DNA of 64,000 bases. It comes from Cognataquiflexum gelatinilyticum (GTDB lineage Bacteria > Bacteroidota > Bacteroidia > Cytophagales > Cyclobacteriaceae). Within the stretch, counting starts at the first letter, position 1. Every line of letters begins with the position of its first letter. The DNA is taken from positions 186,001 through 250,000 of the forward strand of contig NZ_JANAEZ010000004.1 of assembly GCF_024813435.1 (NCBI RefSeq), in the 5' to 3' direction. The notes beneath the pieces were generated by a model that saw only the letters and a program-made list of their open reading frames with translations, ran no database searches and was not told the DNA's origin. Position numbers and translations under genes: made by a program. Positions 43,109-52,237 of this stretch are shown one piece after another.

Positions 43109-43204
43109 GGTTAATGGGTTAATGGGATAAAAAGTTGGAAGGTTGAAAAGTTATAAGGTTGGGTGAAAGGGTTATTTGGTAATTTGGTTAAAGGTTAATA
43201 AGGT
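43109..43204 (+). repeat. Octamer-periodic degenerate repeat tract
   Basis: From 43109 the spacer divides into at least twelve consecutive 8-mers: GGTTAATG twice, GGATAAAA, AGTTGGAA, GGTTGAAA, AGTTATAA, GGTTGGGT, GAAAGGGT, TATTTGGT, AATTTGGT, TAAAGGTT and AATAAGGT. Words change gradually (ggtt-/agtt- then -ttggt/-aaggt), but the 8-nt register is constant. It lies in the 453-nt gap 42927-43379 that holds no gene. A further part (43205-43228) carries ACAGTCC, ACGAACT and ACAGACC in 7-nt register. Confidence 0.7.
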
Positions 43205-43314
43205 CGACAGTCCACGAACTACAGACCACTCCTTCCAGGAGGAGGGAAACCCCGAATTATTGATTCCACTATTTGAAAATATTTATATTTCAATGAAGCG
43301 ATGGATTCAAAAAC

Positions 43315-43346
43315 AATATCCTAATATCTTAATATCCCAATATCAA
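43315..43346 (+). repeat. Four octamers AATATCNN
   Basis: AATATCCT, AATATCTT, AATATCCC and AATATCAA follow each other in exact 8-nt register, in the same gene-free gap as 43109-43204. Confidence 0.75.
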
Positions 43347-43379
43347 ATTCTAGAAAACATAACCTCTTACTTAGGAGAT

Positions 43380-46037
43380 TTAATCCTCAAAATTCACATT
43401 AATAAAGCTGGCAATGCCAAACCGGAATCCTCCTCTTTGGTAATTGCTGTTTTCGAAGCCGGCACCCATTTCTACCCTGAAGATCCTGAAGAGATTATCT
43501 AAAGAGTAACCGACTTCCCAATAATGGGGGGAATTCTGGGTTTTGAGGTAATTGAAAAATATATTTTCTCTCACACCTGAAAACCGCAACATCGGTAACT
43601 GGGTCAGCAAAAACTTCCTGAACTGGTAATGTACAATCCCGCTGACATACTGGGTCTGGGTGCTATATTGGTAGTAATCCAAAAACCTGTAATTGGCCGC
43701 CACTCCCATATTGGCAAAGATGGTTCTGTTACCGCCAAAATGTTTGAAATCCATGAAATACACTCGGTCATTGTTTAAGAATGCCCCAGCACTGACATTG
43801 AAATCCAATTTGCCGCTCACCCCAAAGTTGAAGAAATGCTCAATACTTGCCTCCACAAAATCAAATTTGGAAGCCATAGGATTGTTGAAAACTCCGGGAA
43901 TTGCTTTGGTATACCGGAAATTGACTAAAGGGGCGGATTCGTACAATGGATTTTTTCTGCCATTTCTGACATAGTATTTCAATCCAGGACGCCATTCAAG
44001 GTTATTGGTCCAGATTAATGCGTGATGGTTTTCAAACGCAACGGGATCTGCTTCGATATTGACAGGACGGTTTGGCGTATATTCCCGTTCAGCCCGCTTC
44101 CAAAGGCTGACATCAGAATTATTGAACAATTCCCTTCGGTAAGCATAAGTTACATTGGTGCGGAAAGTGACGGCATCTGTAAACCTATGGCTATAATATC
44201 CTTTCAGAAATGATTGCTCGTAAAGCTTCATGTAATTTTGCCTGAAAAGCAGAGAATAAGCCATGTTGACTTGCTCGGAAATGGGGTTATCACCATTGAA
44301 CTGGAAGATATATTGTCCTCCCGTCAACCCAACCGTATATCCCGGCCTGCCTTTGTTGACCGACCTACGGATATCAAGCGTTCCATAGAGTTGGTCGCTG
44401 GAAAAACCATATCGTACTTCAGGTCTGAAATTCCACGTCCGGCGATGCATCGTCACTGAATCGGCCATTTTGGTACTTTTTTCAATCCTATAAAAGCCCG
44501 AAAGTCCGAATTTGAAACCTTCCACCGTGTTGAAGGAGATTTTTGTCAGGTTGGTGTGAAAACCTGCCGACCTGCCTTTGCCGAAGGAATAGGATCCTCC
44601 CGTCAGGATTTCTCCAGGCTTGAATCCTCGTCTAGCCTTTTTGGCAACGCTGTCCACCTCACTGATTTTGGCAGCTTCAACTACTGCCAAACTATCATCT
44701 CTTTGGTAGCCACGAATTTCCTTTTCGGTCAGCTTTACAGGACGGATGCTGTCCCAATAGCTCAAATCTCTTTTTTTTGCCAAAGAATCGATGGTATAAT
44801 TCCTGTTTGAAACTACCTCCGCTTCTTTGCTTTGTTTTAATTCTTCTTTTTCATATTCATTGACAAGCTTCCTGAAATCTTTTCGTGTCATTTTATCCGC
44901 TTGGGCCATTTGCTCCAAACTTGACACGCTTTTATTGAAAGCAGTGACATCCTTTGGTACTTCTGTGACTTTCTCGTCAATGATTTCTGTCTCGGCAATC
45001 ATATCAGGGTTGAGTGTCACTTTGTAGTCGCGGGTGGAAGCTAGGTATTTGTATTCCCCTGCAAAACCAAAAAACTTCCCTCCAAAAGTGTAAGTATGCG
45101 TGGAAGGCATCCAGACATTCTCGGCAACAGGCTGGTAAATCTGCTTGACTCCAATAGAAAACCCAAGCAAAGATGTCGTCAGATCCAGGGAGTGAATAGC
45201 CCAAAGGTCTTCAATAATATAGATGTACCCTTCAAAAACCCTCTCCCCTCTTGACCTTGGCGTCACTTTGATCCTATTGATCATGACGCCGTTTTCTACA
45301 AAAGAACCTTCATATTTGAATTGGTAGTAGGCAAAGGCAGACGGCGCAAGTGGTGTGACTGCTTCATTGATTTTGGCATTGTAAAAACTCGTCGCAATGT
45401 AAGGCGCAGGAGAAGTGGCGTTGTTATCCCCATTGGTACGGATGCTGATTACTTTTTCTTCGACAGTATTGGGCTGCTTGAAAGTAATTTGAGAGACCGA
45501 CTCCGTGGTGTATGCTTCATCGAGTTTGACCCCCTCTTTTTCCAATTCTTTTTTCATGAAAAAAGGAGCGTCTGTCAGTTGGCCGGTACCCTTGAGGTAA
45601 ACCATCATGCTGTATTCCTGCACCTGAAGGCGATGGAATTTGGCTTTGGAAATCGCCTTCCGCATAATCGTCAAAGCCGGATCTTCCTGTTTTGTTTTGA
45701 CCGTCACCTCCTGCAAGGCGTAAACCTGCTCATCCAGTTCAAAGTTAAGTTCCACCCAATCCTCCAAGACCACAACTGTTTTAACTTCCGAAGCAAAGCC
45801 CAAGTATTGGGCTAGTACATCATAAACCCCTTTTTTGAGGCGGAATTCATATTCCCCATTTTGGTTGGTCGGAACGCCGTCTCCTAGGTTCCGGACGTAG
45901 ATGGAAGCAAACGGAAGCACTTCCCCGGATTTTGAAGTGACTTTCCCTCTGATCCCTTGGGCATTGCCCTCGATAATAGAAGCGAGGAGGAAAAAACACA
46001 AAAAGATTGGTATTAAAAATCGTTTGGTAAGGCTCAT
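43380..46037 (-). CDS. DUF5686-type outer-membrane protein with carboxypeptidase-regulatory-like domain
   Basis: An 885-residue exported protein. After the signal peptide (ends GNAQG) comes a CarboxypepD_reg-like beta domain (IRGKVTSKSGEVLPFASIYVRNLGDGVPTNQNGEYEFRLKKGVYDV), then LTIMRKAISKAKFHRLQVQEYSMMVYLKGTG and a long C-terminal beta-strand region with alternating aromatic residues that looks like an outer-membrane barrel and ends IASFINVNFED. This is the domain order of the DUF5686 family. Function is unknown. The ATG at 46037 is used; a TTG at 46052 is rejected. It is probably a separate transcript ending near 42987. Confidence 0.8.
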   Translation of the reverse strand: MSLTKRFLIPIFLCFFLLASIIEGNAQGIRGKVTSKSGEVLPFASIYVRNLGDGVPTNQNGEYEFRLKKGVYDVLAQYLGFASEVKTVVVLEDWVELNFELDEQVYALQEVTVKTKQEDPALTIMRKAISKAKFHRLQVQEYSMMVYLKGTGQLTDAPFFMKKELEKEGVKLDEAYTTESVSQITFKQPNTVEEKVISIRTNGDNNATSPAPYIATSFYNAKINEAVTPLAPSAFAYYQFKYEGSFVENGVMINRIKVTPRSRGERVFEGYIYIIEDLWAIHSLDLTTSLLGFSIGVKQIYQPVAENVWMPSTHTYTFGGKFFGFAGEYKYLASTRDYKVTLNPDMIAETEIIDEKVTEVPKDVTAFNKSVSSLEQMAQADKMTRKDFRKLVNEYEKEELKQSKEAEVVSNRNYTIDSLAKKRDLSYWDSIRPVKLTEKEIRGYQRDDSLAVVEAAKISEVDSVAKKARRGFKPGEILTGGSYSFGKGRSAGFHTNLTKISFNTVEGFKFGLSGFYRIEKSTKMADSVTMHRRTWNFRPEVRYGFSSDQLYGTLDIRRSVNKGRPGYTVGLTGGQYIFQFNGDNPISEQVNMAYSLLFRQNYMKLYEQSFLKGYYSHRFTDAVTFRTNVTYAYRRELFNNSDVSLWKRAEREYTPNRPVNIEADPVAFENHHALIWTNNLEWRPGLKYYVRNGRKNPLYESAPLVNFRYTKAIPGVFNNPMASKFDFVEASIEHFFNFGVSGKLDFNVSAGAFLNNDRVYFMDFKHFGGNRTIFANMGVAANYRFLDYYQYSTQTQYVSGIVHYQFRKFLLTQLPMLRFSGVRENIFFNYLKTQNSPHYWEVGYSLDNLFRIFRVEMGAGFENSNYQRGGFRFGIASFINVNFED

Positions 46038-46196
46038 GGTTGTGGTAGTCAATGGTGTTGGAAAAATAATATTTAATGTTCTAACGAGCCAATTTTATTG
46101 TGGTTGTTGACAAAAATTAACGATAGATAAAGGTATTTAAGGATAATTGAGAAACCGATAAAAGTTAAATGAATACCAAATAGGTAGGATCAATAA

Positions 46197-48986
46197 TCAA
46201 TTGACCGGAATTTCAAACACCCGGTAAAATGGCAAGCCATCACTGCTGATGCCTTCAATTTTCAGCAGCATATTTTTGGTAGACTTGGGGATATTGACCG
46301 AAAAATTAAATGTTTCATTCTCCGAATCTGTTTGGGCTGCGGGATTCCAATAAATTGTAGGCCGGGATTCGGGAATTTCGGAACCAACTTTTTGAACAGG
46401 GAATTCTTTGATAGGAGTATATCCTCTCATTTTAAAAATTTGAAATTCATCGCTGTTGAAAACCCTGTCGGCATTTTCTTGATTCCGGCTTCCCTTTTTT
46501 GTTTTGACCATAATGACTCCTGCAAATCCTGCCATTCCAAATTGTGCCGCATTAAATGTATAGACCTCGACAGATTCAACTTCTGCTGCTATAAAAGTCC
46601 TCAAAACATCATTGGTCGTCTCACCTGCATCGGTAAAATACCTGTTGCCGTCAATGATCAGAAGCGGTTCTCCTGCATTGAGACCCCAATTGTAATTGCC
46701 CATTCCCCCACCGGGCATGTTCATGGATACAATCCCATCCAAAGTAAGTTGGGGGAATCTTTCCAAAAACTCCGGACCTATACTCCTATCTCCGGGTCCA
46801 TATCCGTAGTTTTTGTCCTCCAACGTTTCCTTTTTCTGATCTTCCAAAACAAATTCCTCCAACTCAAAGTAATCTCCATCCAAAATATCAAGTTGCCCCA
46901 TTTTGGATTTTGACCGAGTTTCCAATTGAAGCTTAGGCAAATCCGCACTCACCGACGGCCTTATTTTTTCAGAGATCGACACCTCTCCAAATGACTTTCG
47001 GTTAATGTTCAAAGCAGCAATGGCAACTTCTGCCGAATCAGTAAATGAAAGTCCTGTTGCCCAGAAATATCCGGTTGAATCAGATTTTATAATCCCAAAA
47101 TCTTCCATCTCTCCCAAAACAACAGTCAGTGGCACTGCGAGCGGTTTGTTTTTTTTGTCCGAAAAGTAGCCTTCCAGTGAAATCCCAAATTCTATATTGT
47201 GTTTTTCCTCCGGAAAATCATACTCTGCGAGTTCAGTTCCTATCCAGTCTATTGCTGTTTCAATGGTATGTTGCTCTCCGATGAAAGTGGCCAAATCCGC
47301 ATCAATCAGTGAAATACTGAAATTGCCTTCCAATAAAGTACTGTCGGGGTCCTGTACAGATAGGCTGATTGTAGCTATATTGAAGAGTTCCTCTCTTTTA
47401 ATCTCTGAGGAAAATTGGATAGAAACTTCTTCTTCACTTTGATCTTTGGTCAGCCAAATATCCGATGCCACCACCTCCCTATCCCCGCTTATGAGAGGCA
47501 ACGGTTTGTAAAAGAAATCCGTCTCAGGAAAATTTCTCATCCAATTGGTATATGCTCTGATGGTATAATTACCTGTTGTGATTCCTGCAGGCAGCTGAAG
47601 TTGTCCTTTTGCTAATCCCATTGCAATCGGGAAACTTTCTATCAATACCGGCTCTTTATTGTCATTAAGAAGCTCAACATACAAAACCCTGCTAAGCGAA
47701 TCTTGAAAAATTGAGTTTTGATAAATCATTCTAGAAGAAAACCAGACTGTTTCTCCCGGTGAATAATAGGGTTTGTTAAATGTCAGATAGGGTTTTTCAC
47801 GGAGGTTGTTCCATTTATCTCGGTCTATCTGACTGCTGTCCACCTCAGCCAACAACTTCAAGTCTTCCAGATCCGGTCTGAAATCATGAGGCAAAGACCT
47901 TGCAACACGCTCCCTTGCTACATATCCGGAAAGAATCAACTCCCTTGGGTCCATCAAGACACCATTGGCATCCACTTCAAATCTACAGTTAGGCGCATTG
48001 ATCCAAGAGATGGGATGAGATCTATTTGTGTAATAAGTGCTAGGCCAGTATTTTTTGGTAAAATGCACTTCTACATTTCCTGGCCATTCCATTATGAAAT
48101 TTCCATTTGGCAAAATTGCAGTTACCAAAGAATCCAAAGGAAGTGGCAAAAGTGAACTGCCTATCTCCTGATCAAAATCATTGGTCCGCTGTGTCGATGC
48201 AATATTTTGCACTATAAATGCTTCAAATCCCTGACTATCGGCTTCATTGCGTACCAACGAATACAAAAGGTGTCTCATTGACCCAAAAAAAGCCGAATTC
48301 CGGCTTTCATTCCAATTCTGTTCATCTGCATTTGGCGGAGTTTCTATTTCCCCAAAATTGACAAGACCATAATATTGGAAGCCATTCTTTGTCTGAAGGT
48401 ATTCCTGAAGGTGATAGTCAATCTCATAGCCAAGTGCTCTGTTTGCCACTGTGATGGGTTCCGAAGAACTTGCAGCAAGATATCTGCCCAATCCCTCTGC
48501 TTTTCCTTCCTCAAAGTCGATGACCCAAGGATTGAGTATTTCATTCTTTTTGAAAAAAGGATCATCCGGTACGGCGAGAAAAACCCGCTCAAATTTGCGC
48601 AGATTCCTTTCCCAAGCTTTGTCCCTTTTGGCAGAAAGAGAGACCTCGTCAAGTTGGTCCTCTTTTGGAGTCAGTTCAAAATTGACAGTAACCTGATTTC
48701 TCCCGCCAAAAGCAACCTTCCTGTACTTTGTAAAATACCCTACGAAAGAAGCCACAACTTCGGGATTTTGGGGCAGGGAACCACTGATTTTAAAATTCCC
48801 GTCGATATCAGTGGTGCTTCCCAAAGTGGTATTGTTGATAAAAACATTGGCAAAAGGAAGGGCTTCACCGGTCTTTTCATCCACTACCTTGCCTGATATT
48901 ACCTGCGCTTCCAAAAAACCATAAACTAACATACCCAAGATAAGAAGGGTCAATTTTGCTAGCTTATTTGGAAAAGCAAATTTCAT
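46197..48986 (-). CDS. Barrel-less TonB-plug protein with MG2-like domain (paralogue 1)
   Basis: A 929-residue exported protein of unknown function. Order: signal (ends FLEAQ); CarboxypepD_reg-like domain (VISGKVVDEKTGEALPFANVFIN, ~30-115); a Bacteroidota-specific block KFERVFLAVPDDPFFKKNEILNPWVIDF; an MG2-like macroglobulin domain (KPYLTFNKPYYSPGETVWFSSRMI...YTIRAYTNWMRNF); and near residues 760-850 a TonB-receptor plug-like stretch (GEPLLIIDGNRYF...VESVEVYTFNAAQFGMAGFAGVIMVKTKKG). Only about 80 residues follow, so there is no beta-barrel. The ATG at 48986 is taken; ATG at 48992 is equally possible. It is a tandem duplicate of the next gene upstream. Confidence 0.8.
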   Translation of the reverse strand: MKFAFPNKLAKLTLLILGMLVYGFLEAQVISGKVVDEKTGEALPFANVFINNTTLGSTTDIDGNFKISGSLPQNPEVVASFVGYFTKYRKVAFGGRNQVTVNFELTPKEDQLDEVSLSAKRDKAWERNLRKFERVFLAVPDDPFFKKNEILNPWVIDFEEGKAEGLGRYLAASSSEPITVANRALGYEIDYHLQEYLQTKNGFQYYGLVNFGEIETPPNADEQNWNESRNSAFFGSMRHLLYSLVRNEADSQGFEAFIVQNIASTQRTNDFDQEIGSSLLPLPLDSLVTAILPNGNFIMEWPGNVEVHFTKKYWPSTYYTNRSHPISWINAPNCRFEVDANGVLMDPRELILSGYVARERVARSLPHDFRPDLEDLKLLAEVDSSQIDRDKWNNLREKPYLTFNKPYYSPGETVWFSSRMIYQNSIFQDSLSRVLYVELLNDNKEPVLIESFPIAMGLAKGQLQLPAGITTGNYTIRAYTNWMRNFPETDFFYKPLPLISGDREVVASDIWLTKDQSEEEVSIQFSSEIKREELFNIATISLSVQDPDSTLLEGNFSISLIDADLATFIGEQHTIETAIDWIGTELAEYDFPEEKHNIEFGISLEGYFSDKKNKPLAVPLTVVLGEMEDFGIIKSDSTGYFWATGLSFTDSAEVAIAALNINRKSFGEVSISEKIRPSVSADLPKLQLETRSKSKMGQLDILDGDYFELEEFVLEDQKKETLEDKNYGYGPGDRSIGPEFLERFPQLTLDGIVSMNMPGGGMGNYNWGLNAGEPLLIIDGNRYFTDAGETTNDVLRTFIAAEVESVEVYTFNAAQFGMAGFAGVIMVKTKKGSRNQENADRVFNSDEFQIFKMRGYTPIKEFPVQKVGSEIPESRPTIYWNPAAQTDSENETFNFSVNIPKSTKNMLLKIEGISSDGLPFYRVFEIPVN

Positions 48987-49010
48987 AATCATTCAAGATG
49001 GAGTTTTGGA

Positions 49011-49080
49011 GACTCAAAGGAAGAGTTTGAAAGATAAAAAAATCCATAATATCTCCACCCGAATAATTTAATTTAGAAGG
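49011..49080 (-). promoter_or_regulatory. Conserved upstream block of plug-protein paralogue 1
   Basis: This 70-nt stretch is closely similar to 52001-52070 upstream of the second paralogue (shared core on the minus strand: GATATTATGG followed by TTTTTTTATCTT). The surrounding spacer is not conserved, so the block likely holds the promoter or a 5'-UTR element. Confidence 0.55.
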
Positions 49081-49189
49081 GAACTTTAGAAAATAGACCA
49101 ATATTTTTATTGAAATCGGCGTATTTGGGTCATTTTCATAATCAGCATGGACTTGATTTTGGGATAAATGACTATGTCAGCTTACAATT

Positions 49190-51949
49190 TCAGTTGACCG
49201 GAATTTGAAAAATCCGGTAAAAAGGTAAACCGTCGCCACTCATGCCTTCAATCCTCAAAATCATGTTTTGGGTAGATTTTGGAAGATTGACTGAGAAAGT
49301 AAAGGTTTCATTGTCCCTATCGGTTTTGACATTAGGATTCCAATAAAGTGATGGTCTAGACTCGGGGATTTCAGATTCAGCCTTTTGAACGGGGAATTCC
49401 ACGACAGGAGTAAACCCTCTTATTTTAAATATTTGAAATTCTTCATTGTTGAAAACCTGGTTTGATCCCTGAGGATCCCTTGACCCTTTTTTGGTATTTA
49501 CCATGATGACTCCTGCAAATCCCGCCATGCCAAACTGGGCAGCATTGAAAGTATAGACTTCAATGGATTCAACTTCAGCAGCTATGTAAGTTTTTAAAGC
49601 CGACATCGTAGATTCCCGGCTATCCGAAAAATAACGTACGCCGTCAATGATTAAAAGTGGTTCTCCGGCATCAAGTCCCCAATTAAAATTACCCAATCCA
49701 CCTCCCTGCATGTTCATTCCGACAATTACATCAAGTGTTTGCTCCGGAAATTTCTCCAAAAAATCAGGACCTATACTCCTATCTCCTTCACCATAACCAT
49801 AGTTTTTTTCCTCCATGGTTTGCTTTTTTTCCCCTTCAAAGAGGAACTCCTCCAACTCAACATATTTTCCATCAAAAATATCAAGCTTTCCAATTGTGGA
49901 TTTTGGCCTGGTTTCAAATTGAAGTTTGGGCAAATTGACCATAACTTCCGGTCTCAAAGGCTCAATGAGGGAAATGTTTCCAAATGACTTCCTTCTCTGG
50001 TTTAATGCCGCTATCGCAACCTCAGCCGAATCGGTAAATAAAAGCCCTGTCCCCCAAAAATAACCTGATGTATCAGACTTAATCACACCAAAATCTTCCA
50101 TCTGTCCTAGTACCACTGTCAATGGGACGGACAATGGTTTTCCTTCTCTGTCTGAAAACATGCCTTCCAATGAAATCCCATATTCGATATTGTATTCTTC
50201 CTCCGGAAATTCATAATCGCCAAGCTCAGTTCCAATCCAGTTTATATCAGTTTCTATCGTATTTTCTTCCCCGATAAACTTTGCCAAATCCGCATCGATC
50301 AGGGAAATACTGAAATCCGAATCCACAAAAGAACTGTCTATATCCAAAACCGAAATATTGATGTTGGCCTTATTGAAGAGCTCTTCATGGGTAAAGTCAG
50401 TTTTCAACGCAATGGAAATTTCCTCCCCTTCCTGGTCGGAAGGAATTACGCCTGTGGAGGAAATAACTTCGCGGTCAGCTGAAATCAAGGGTAATGGCTT
50501 GTAAAAGTAATCTGACTCAGGATAGTACCTCATCCAATTGGTGTAGGCACGGACGGTATAATTTCCTGCTTTGAGGTCAGGCCCTAATTGAAGCTGCCCT
50601 TTTGACATACCTTCCCTAATCTCAAAAGTTTCCTGAATCACCAATTCTTTCTTTTCATTGATCAAGTCAACATAAAGTACCCGGCTCATAGAATCTACCA
50701 AAAACTGGTTTTGGTAAATCATCCGTGCATTAAACCATGCAGTCTCACCAGGTGTATAATAGGATTTATTGAAAGTCAGGTAGGGTTTTTCCCGAAGTGA
50801 ATTCCATCTTGTTTGACCCAAAAGCGCGCTGTCAATTTCAGAAAAGAGAGTAAGTTGATCCTTGGAAGGGACGAAATCATGTGGTAAAAATCTACCCACT
50901 CTATGTCTTCCCATAAATCCTGAAAAAATGATCTGCCTTGGATCGGTCGGAATCCCATTGGCATCAAATTCAAAATAGCATGTAGGAGACGTGATCCAAC
51001 TGAGCGGATAATACACTCTAGTGTAGTAATCGTTTGCCCAAGCCTTCTTTCTGAAATGAATTTCTACTCTGTCAGGCCAATAAAGACCAAAATTCCCATT
51101 GGGAAGTGTGTCAATTTTTAAGGAATCAAAGGGAAGTTTTTTGATGGAATTTCCCAATTCCTCATGGAATACATTCGTTCTCGTTTTTGGTGGAAAGCTA
51201 TCTACCAGATATAGCCTGTATCCTTGTCTGTCCGCTTCATTATGGAGAAGTGAATGTAGGAAATGGCGTAAGGATCCGAAATAAGTGGAGTTTCTTTGAT
51301 CTTCCCAGGATTTCTTTTTTTCGGTGGAGACCGAATCTATTTCATGAAAATTGACCAAACCAATGTATTGGAAAGCGTCCCGTGTCTGGATAAATTCCCG
51401 TAAATGGTAATCCAAATTATACCCCAAACCCAAATTCGAAACTTTGAGTGGCTCCGAAGCACTGGCCAACAGGTATTTTGACCCACGGGTTTTACCTTCT
51501 TCAAAATCAATAACCCAAGGGTTGAGGATTTCATTCATTTTGAAAAATGGATCATTTGGAACCGCCAAAAAAACCCGCTTGAATTTTTTAAGATTTCTTT
51601 CCCATCTTTTATCACGTCTTGCTTTTAGCATTACTTCATCTAATTGGGATTCCTTAGAAGCCAATTGAAAATTGACAACAATTTGAATTCTATTCCCAAA
51701 TGAAATTTTTCTGTATTTGGTAGTGTAACCGACAAAGGATGCTACGACTTCGGGGTTTTGGGGTAGGGATCCACTGATTTTAAAATCCCCATTGATATCA
51801 GTCGTACTTCCCAAAGTTGTATTGTTGATAAAAACATTGGCAAAAGGAAGAGGCTCTCCTGTCTTCTCATCTGTGATTTTCCCGACAATTACTTGGGTTT
51901 TTGCCAAAAGGGGGAGCAATAAAAAAACAACAAACAAGTTTGCCTTCAT
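49190..51949 (-). CDS. Barrel-less TonB-plug protein with MG2-like domain (paralogue 2)
   Basis: A 919-residue paralogue of the preceding product with the same order: signal MKANLFVVFLLLPLLAKTQ, CarboxypepD_reg-like (VIVGKITDEKTGEPLPFANVFINNTTLGSTTDINGDF), KFKRVFLAVPNDPFFKMNEILNPWVIDF, MG2-like segment (KPYLTFNKSYYTPGETAWFNARMIYQN), plug-like EPLLIIDGVRYFSD...FAGVIMVNTKKG. The start at 51949 is chosen because the upstream in-frame extension to 52075 (TTG) falls in a block that is conserved as non-coding DNA with paralogue 1, where it is out of frame. Divergent to the TonB receptor at 52238. Confidence 0.8.
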   Translation of the reverse strand: MKANLFVVFLLLPLLAKTQVIVGKITDEKTGEPLPFANVFINNTTLGSTTDINGDFKISGSLPQNPEVVASFVGYTTKYRKISFGNRIQIVVNFQLASKESQLDEVMLKARRDKRWERNLKKFKRVFLAVPNDPFFKMNEILNPWVIDFEEGKTRGSKYLLASASEPLKVSNLGLGYNLDYHLREFIQTRDAFQYIGLVNFHEIDSVSTEKKKSWEDQRNSTYFGSLRHFLHSLLHNEADRQGYRLYLVDSFPPKTRTNVFHEELGNSIKKLPFDSLKIDTLPNGNFGLYWPDRVEIHFRKKAWANDYYTRVYYPLSWITSPTCYFEFDANGIPTDPRQIIFSGFMGRHRVGRFLPHDFVPSKDQLTLFSEIDSALLGQTRWNSLREKPYLTFNKSYYTPGETAWFNARMIYQNQFLVDSMSRVLYVDLINEKKELVIQETFEIREGMSKGQLQLGPDLKAGNYTVRAYTNWMRYYPESDYFYKPLPLISADREVISSTGVIPSDQEGEEISIALKTDFTHEELFNKANINISVLDIDSSFVDSDFSISLIDADLAKFIGEENTIETDINWIGTELGDYEFPEEEYNIEYGISLEGMFSDREGKPLSVPLTVVLGQMEDFGVIKSDTSGYFWGTGLLFTDSAEVAIAALNQRRKSFGNISLIEPLRPEVMVNLPKLQFETRPKSTIGKLDIFDGKYVELEEFLFEGEKKQTMEEKNYGYGEGDRSIGPDFLEKFPEQTLDVIVGMNMQGGGLGNFNWGLDAGEPLLIIDGVRYFSDSRESTMSALKTYIAAEVESIEVYTFNAAQFGMAGFAGVIMVNTKKGSRDPQGSNQVFNNEEFQIFKIRGFTPVVEFPVQKAESEIPESRPSLYWNPNVKTDRDNETFTFSVNLPKSTQNMILRIEGMSGDGLPFYRIFQIPVN

Positions 51950-52000
51950 CAATCTTAATAGCCAAACAGAATCTTTTGTCACTTTATTGTCTTTTCTGGT

Positions 52001-52070
52001 ACTCAAAAGAAGAAACTCTAAGATAAAAAAAACCATAATATCCCCACACGAAAAGTTTAATTTACCGAAG
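52001..52070 (-). promoter_or_regulatory. Conserved upstream block of plug-protein paralogue 2
   Basis: Partner of 49011-49080: the same GATATTATGG-N-T-run-ATCTT core, preceded by an AT-rich AAATTAAA-type stretch. It lies 52-121 nt before the ATG at 51949. Confidence 0.55.
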
Positions 52071-52237
52071 CTCAATTAATGATATAGAAAGATATTAATA
52101 ATTGATTTATACGCATTTCGCCGATTTTTAAAAAAAAGAGCTGAAAAGTCCGCCTAACGAAAAATCCTTATTTATCACAAAAAGGTGAAATAAAAGCATA
52201 AATTTACTTGCCTGTAAAACCTATAACCACGATTCAA

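Noticed and set aside
43176..43502. A 108-codon plus-strand frame across the octamer repeats and the end of the DUF5686-type gene.
   Set aside because: It runs through repeat DNA and then antisense to a real gene; the product would be repeat-encoded low complexity.
45321..45815. A 164-codon plus-strand frame inside the DUF5686-type gene.
   Set aside because: Antisense shadow with unusual Cys/Phe/Arg content and no signal or domain.
51950..52075. N-terminal extension of plug/MG2 paralogue 2 to a TTG.
   Set aside because: It crosses a block conserved as DNA with paralogue 1, where the frame is not open in phase; the signal peptide begins at 51949.
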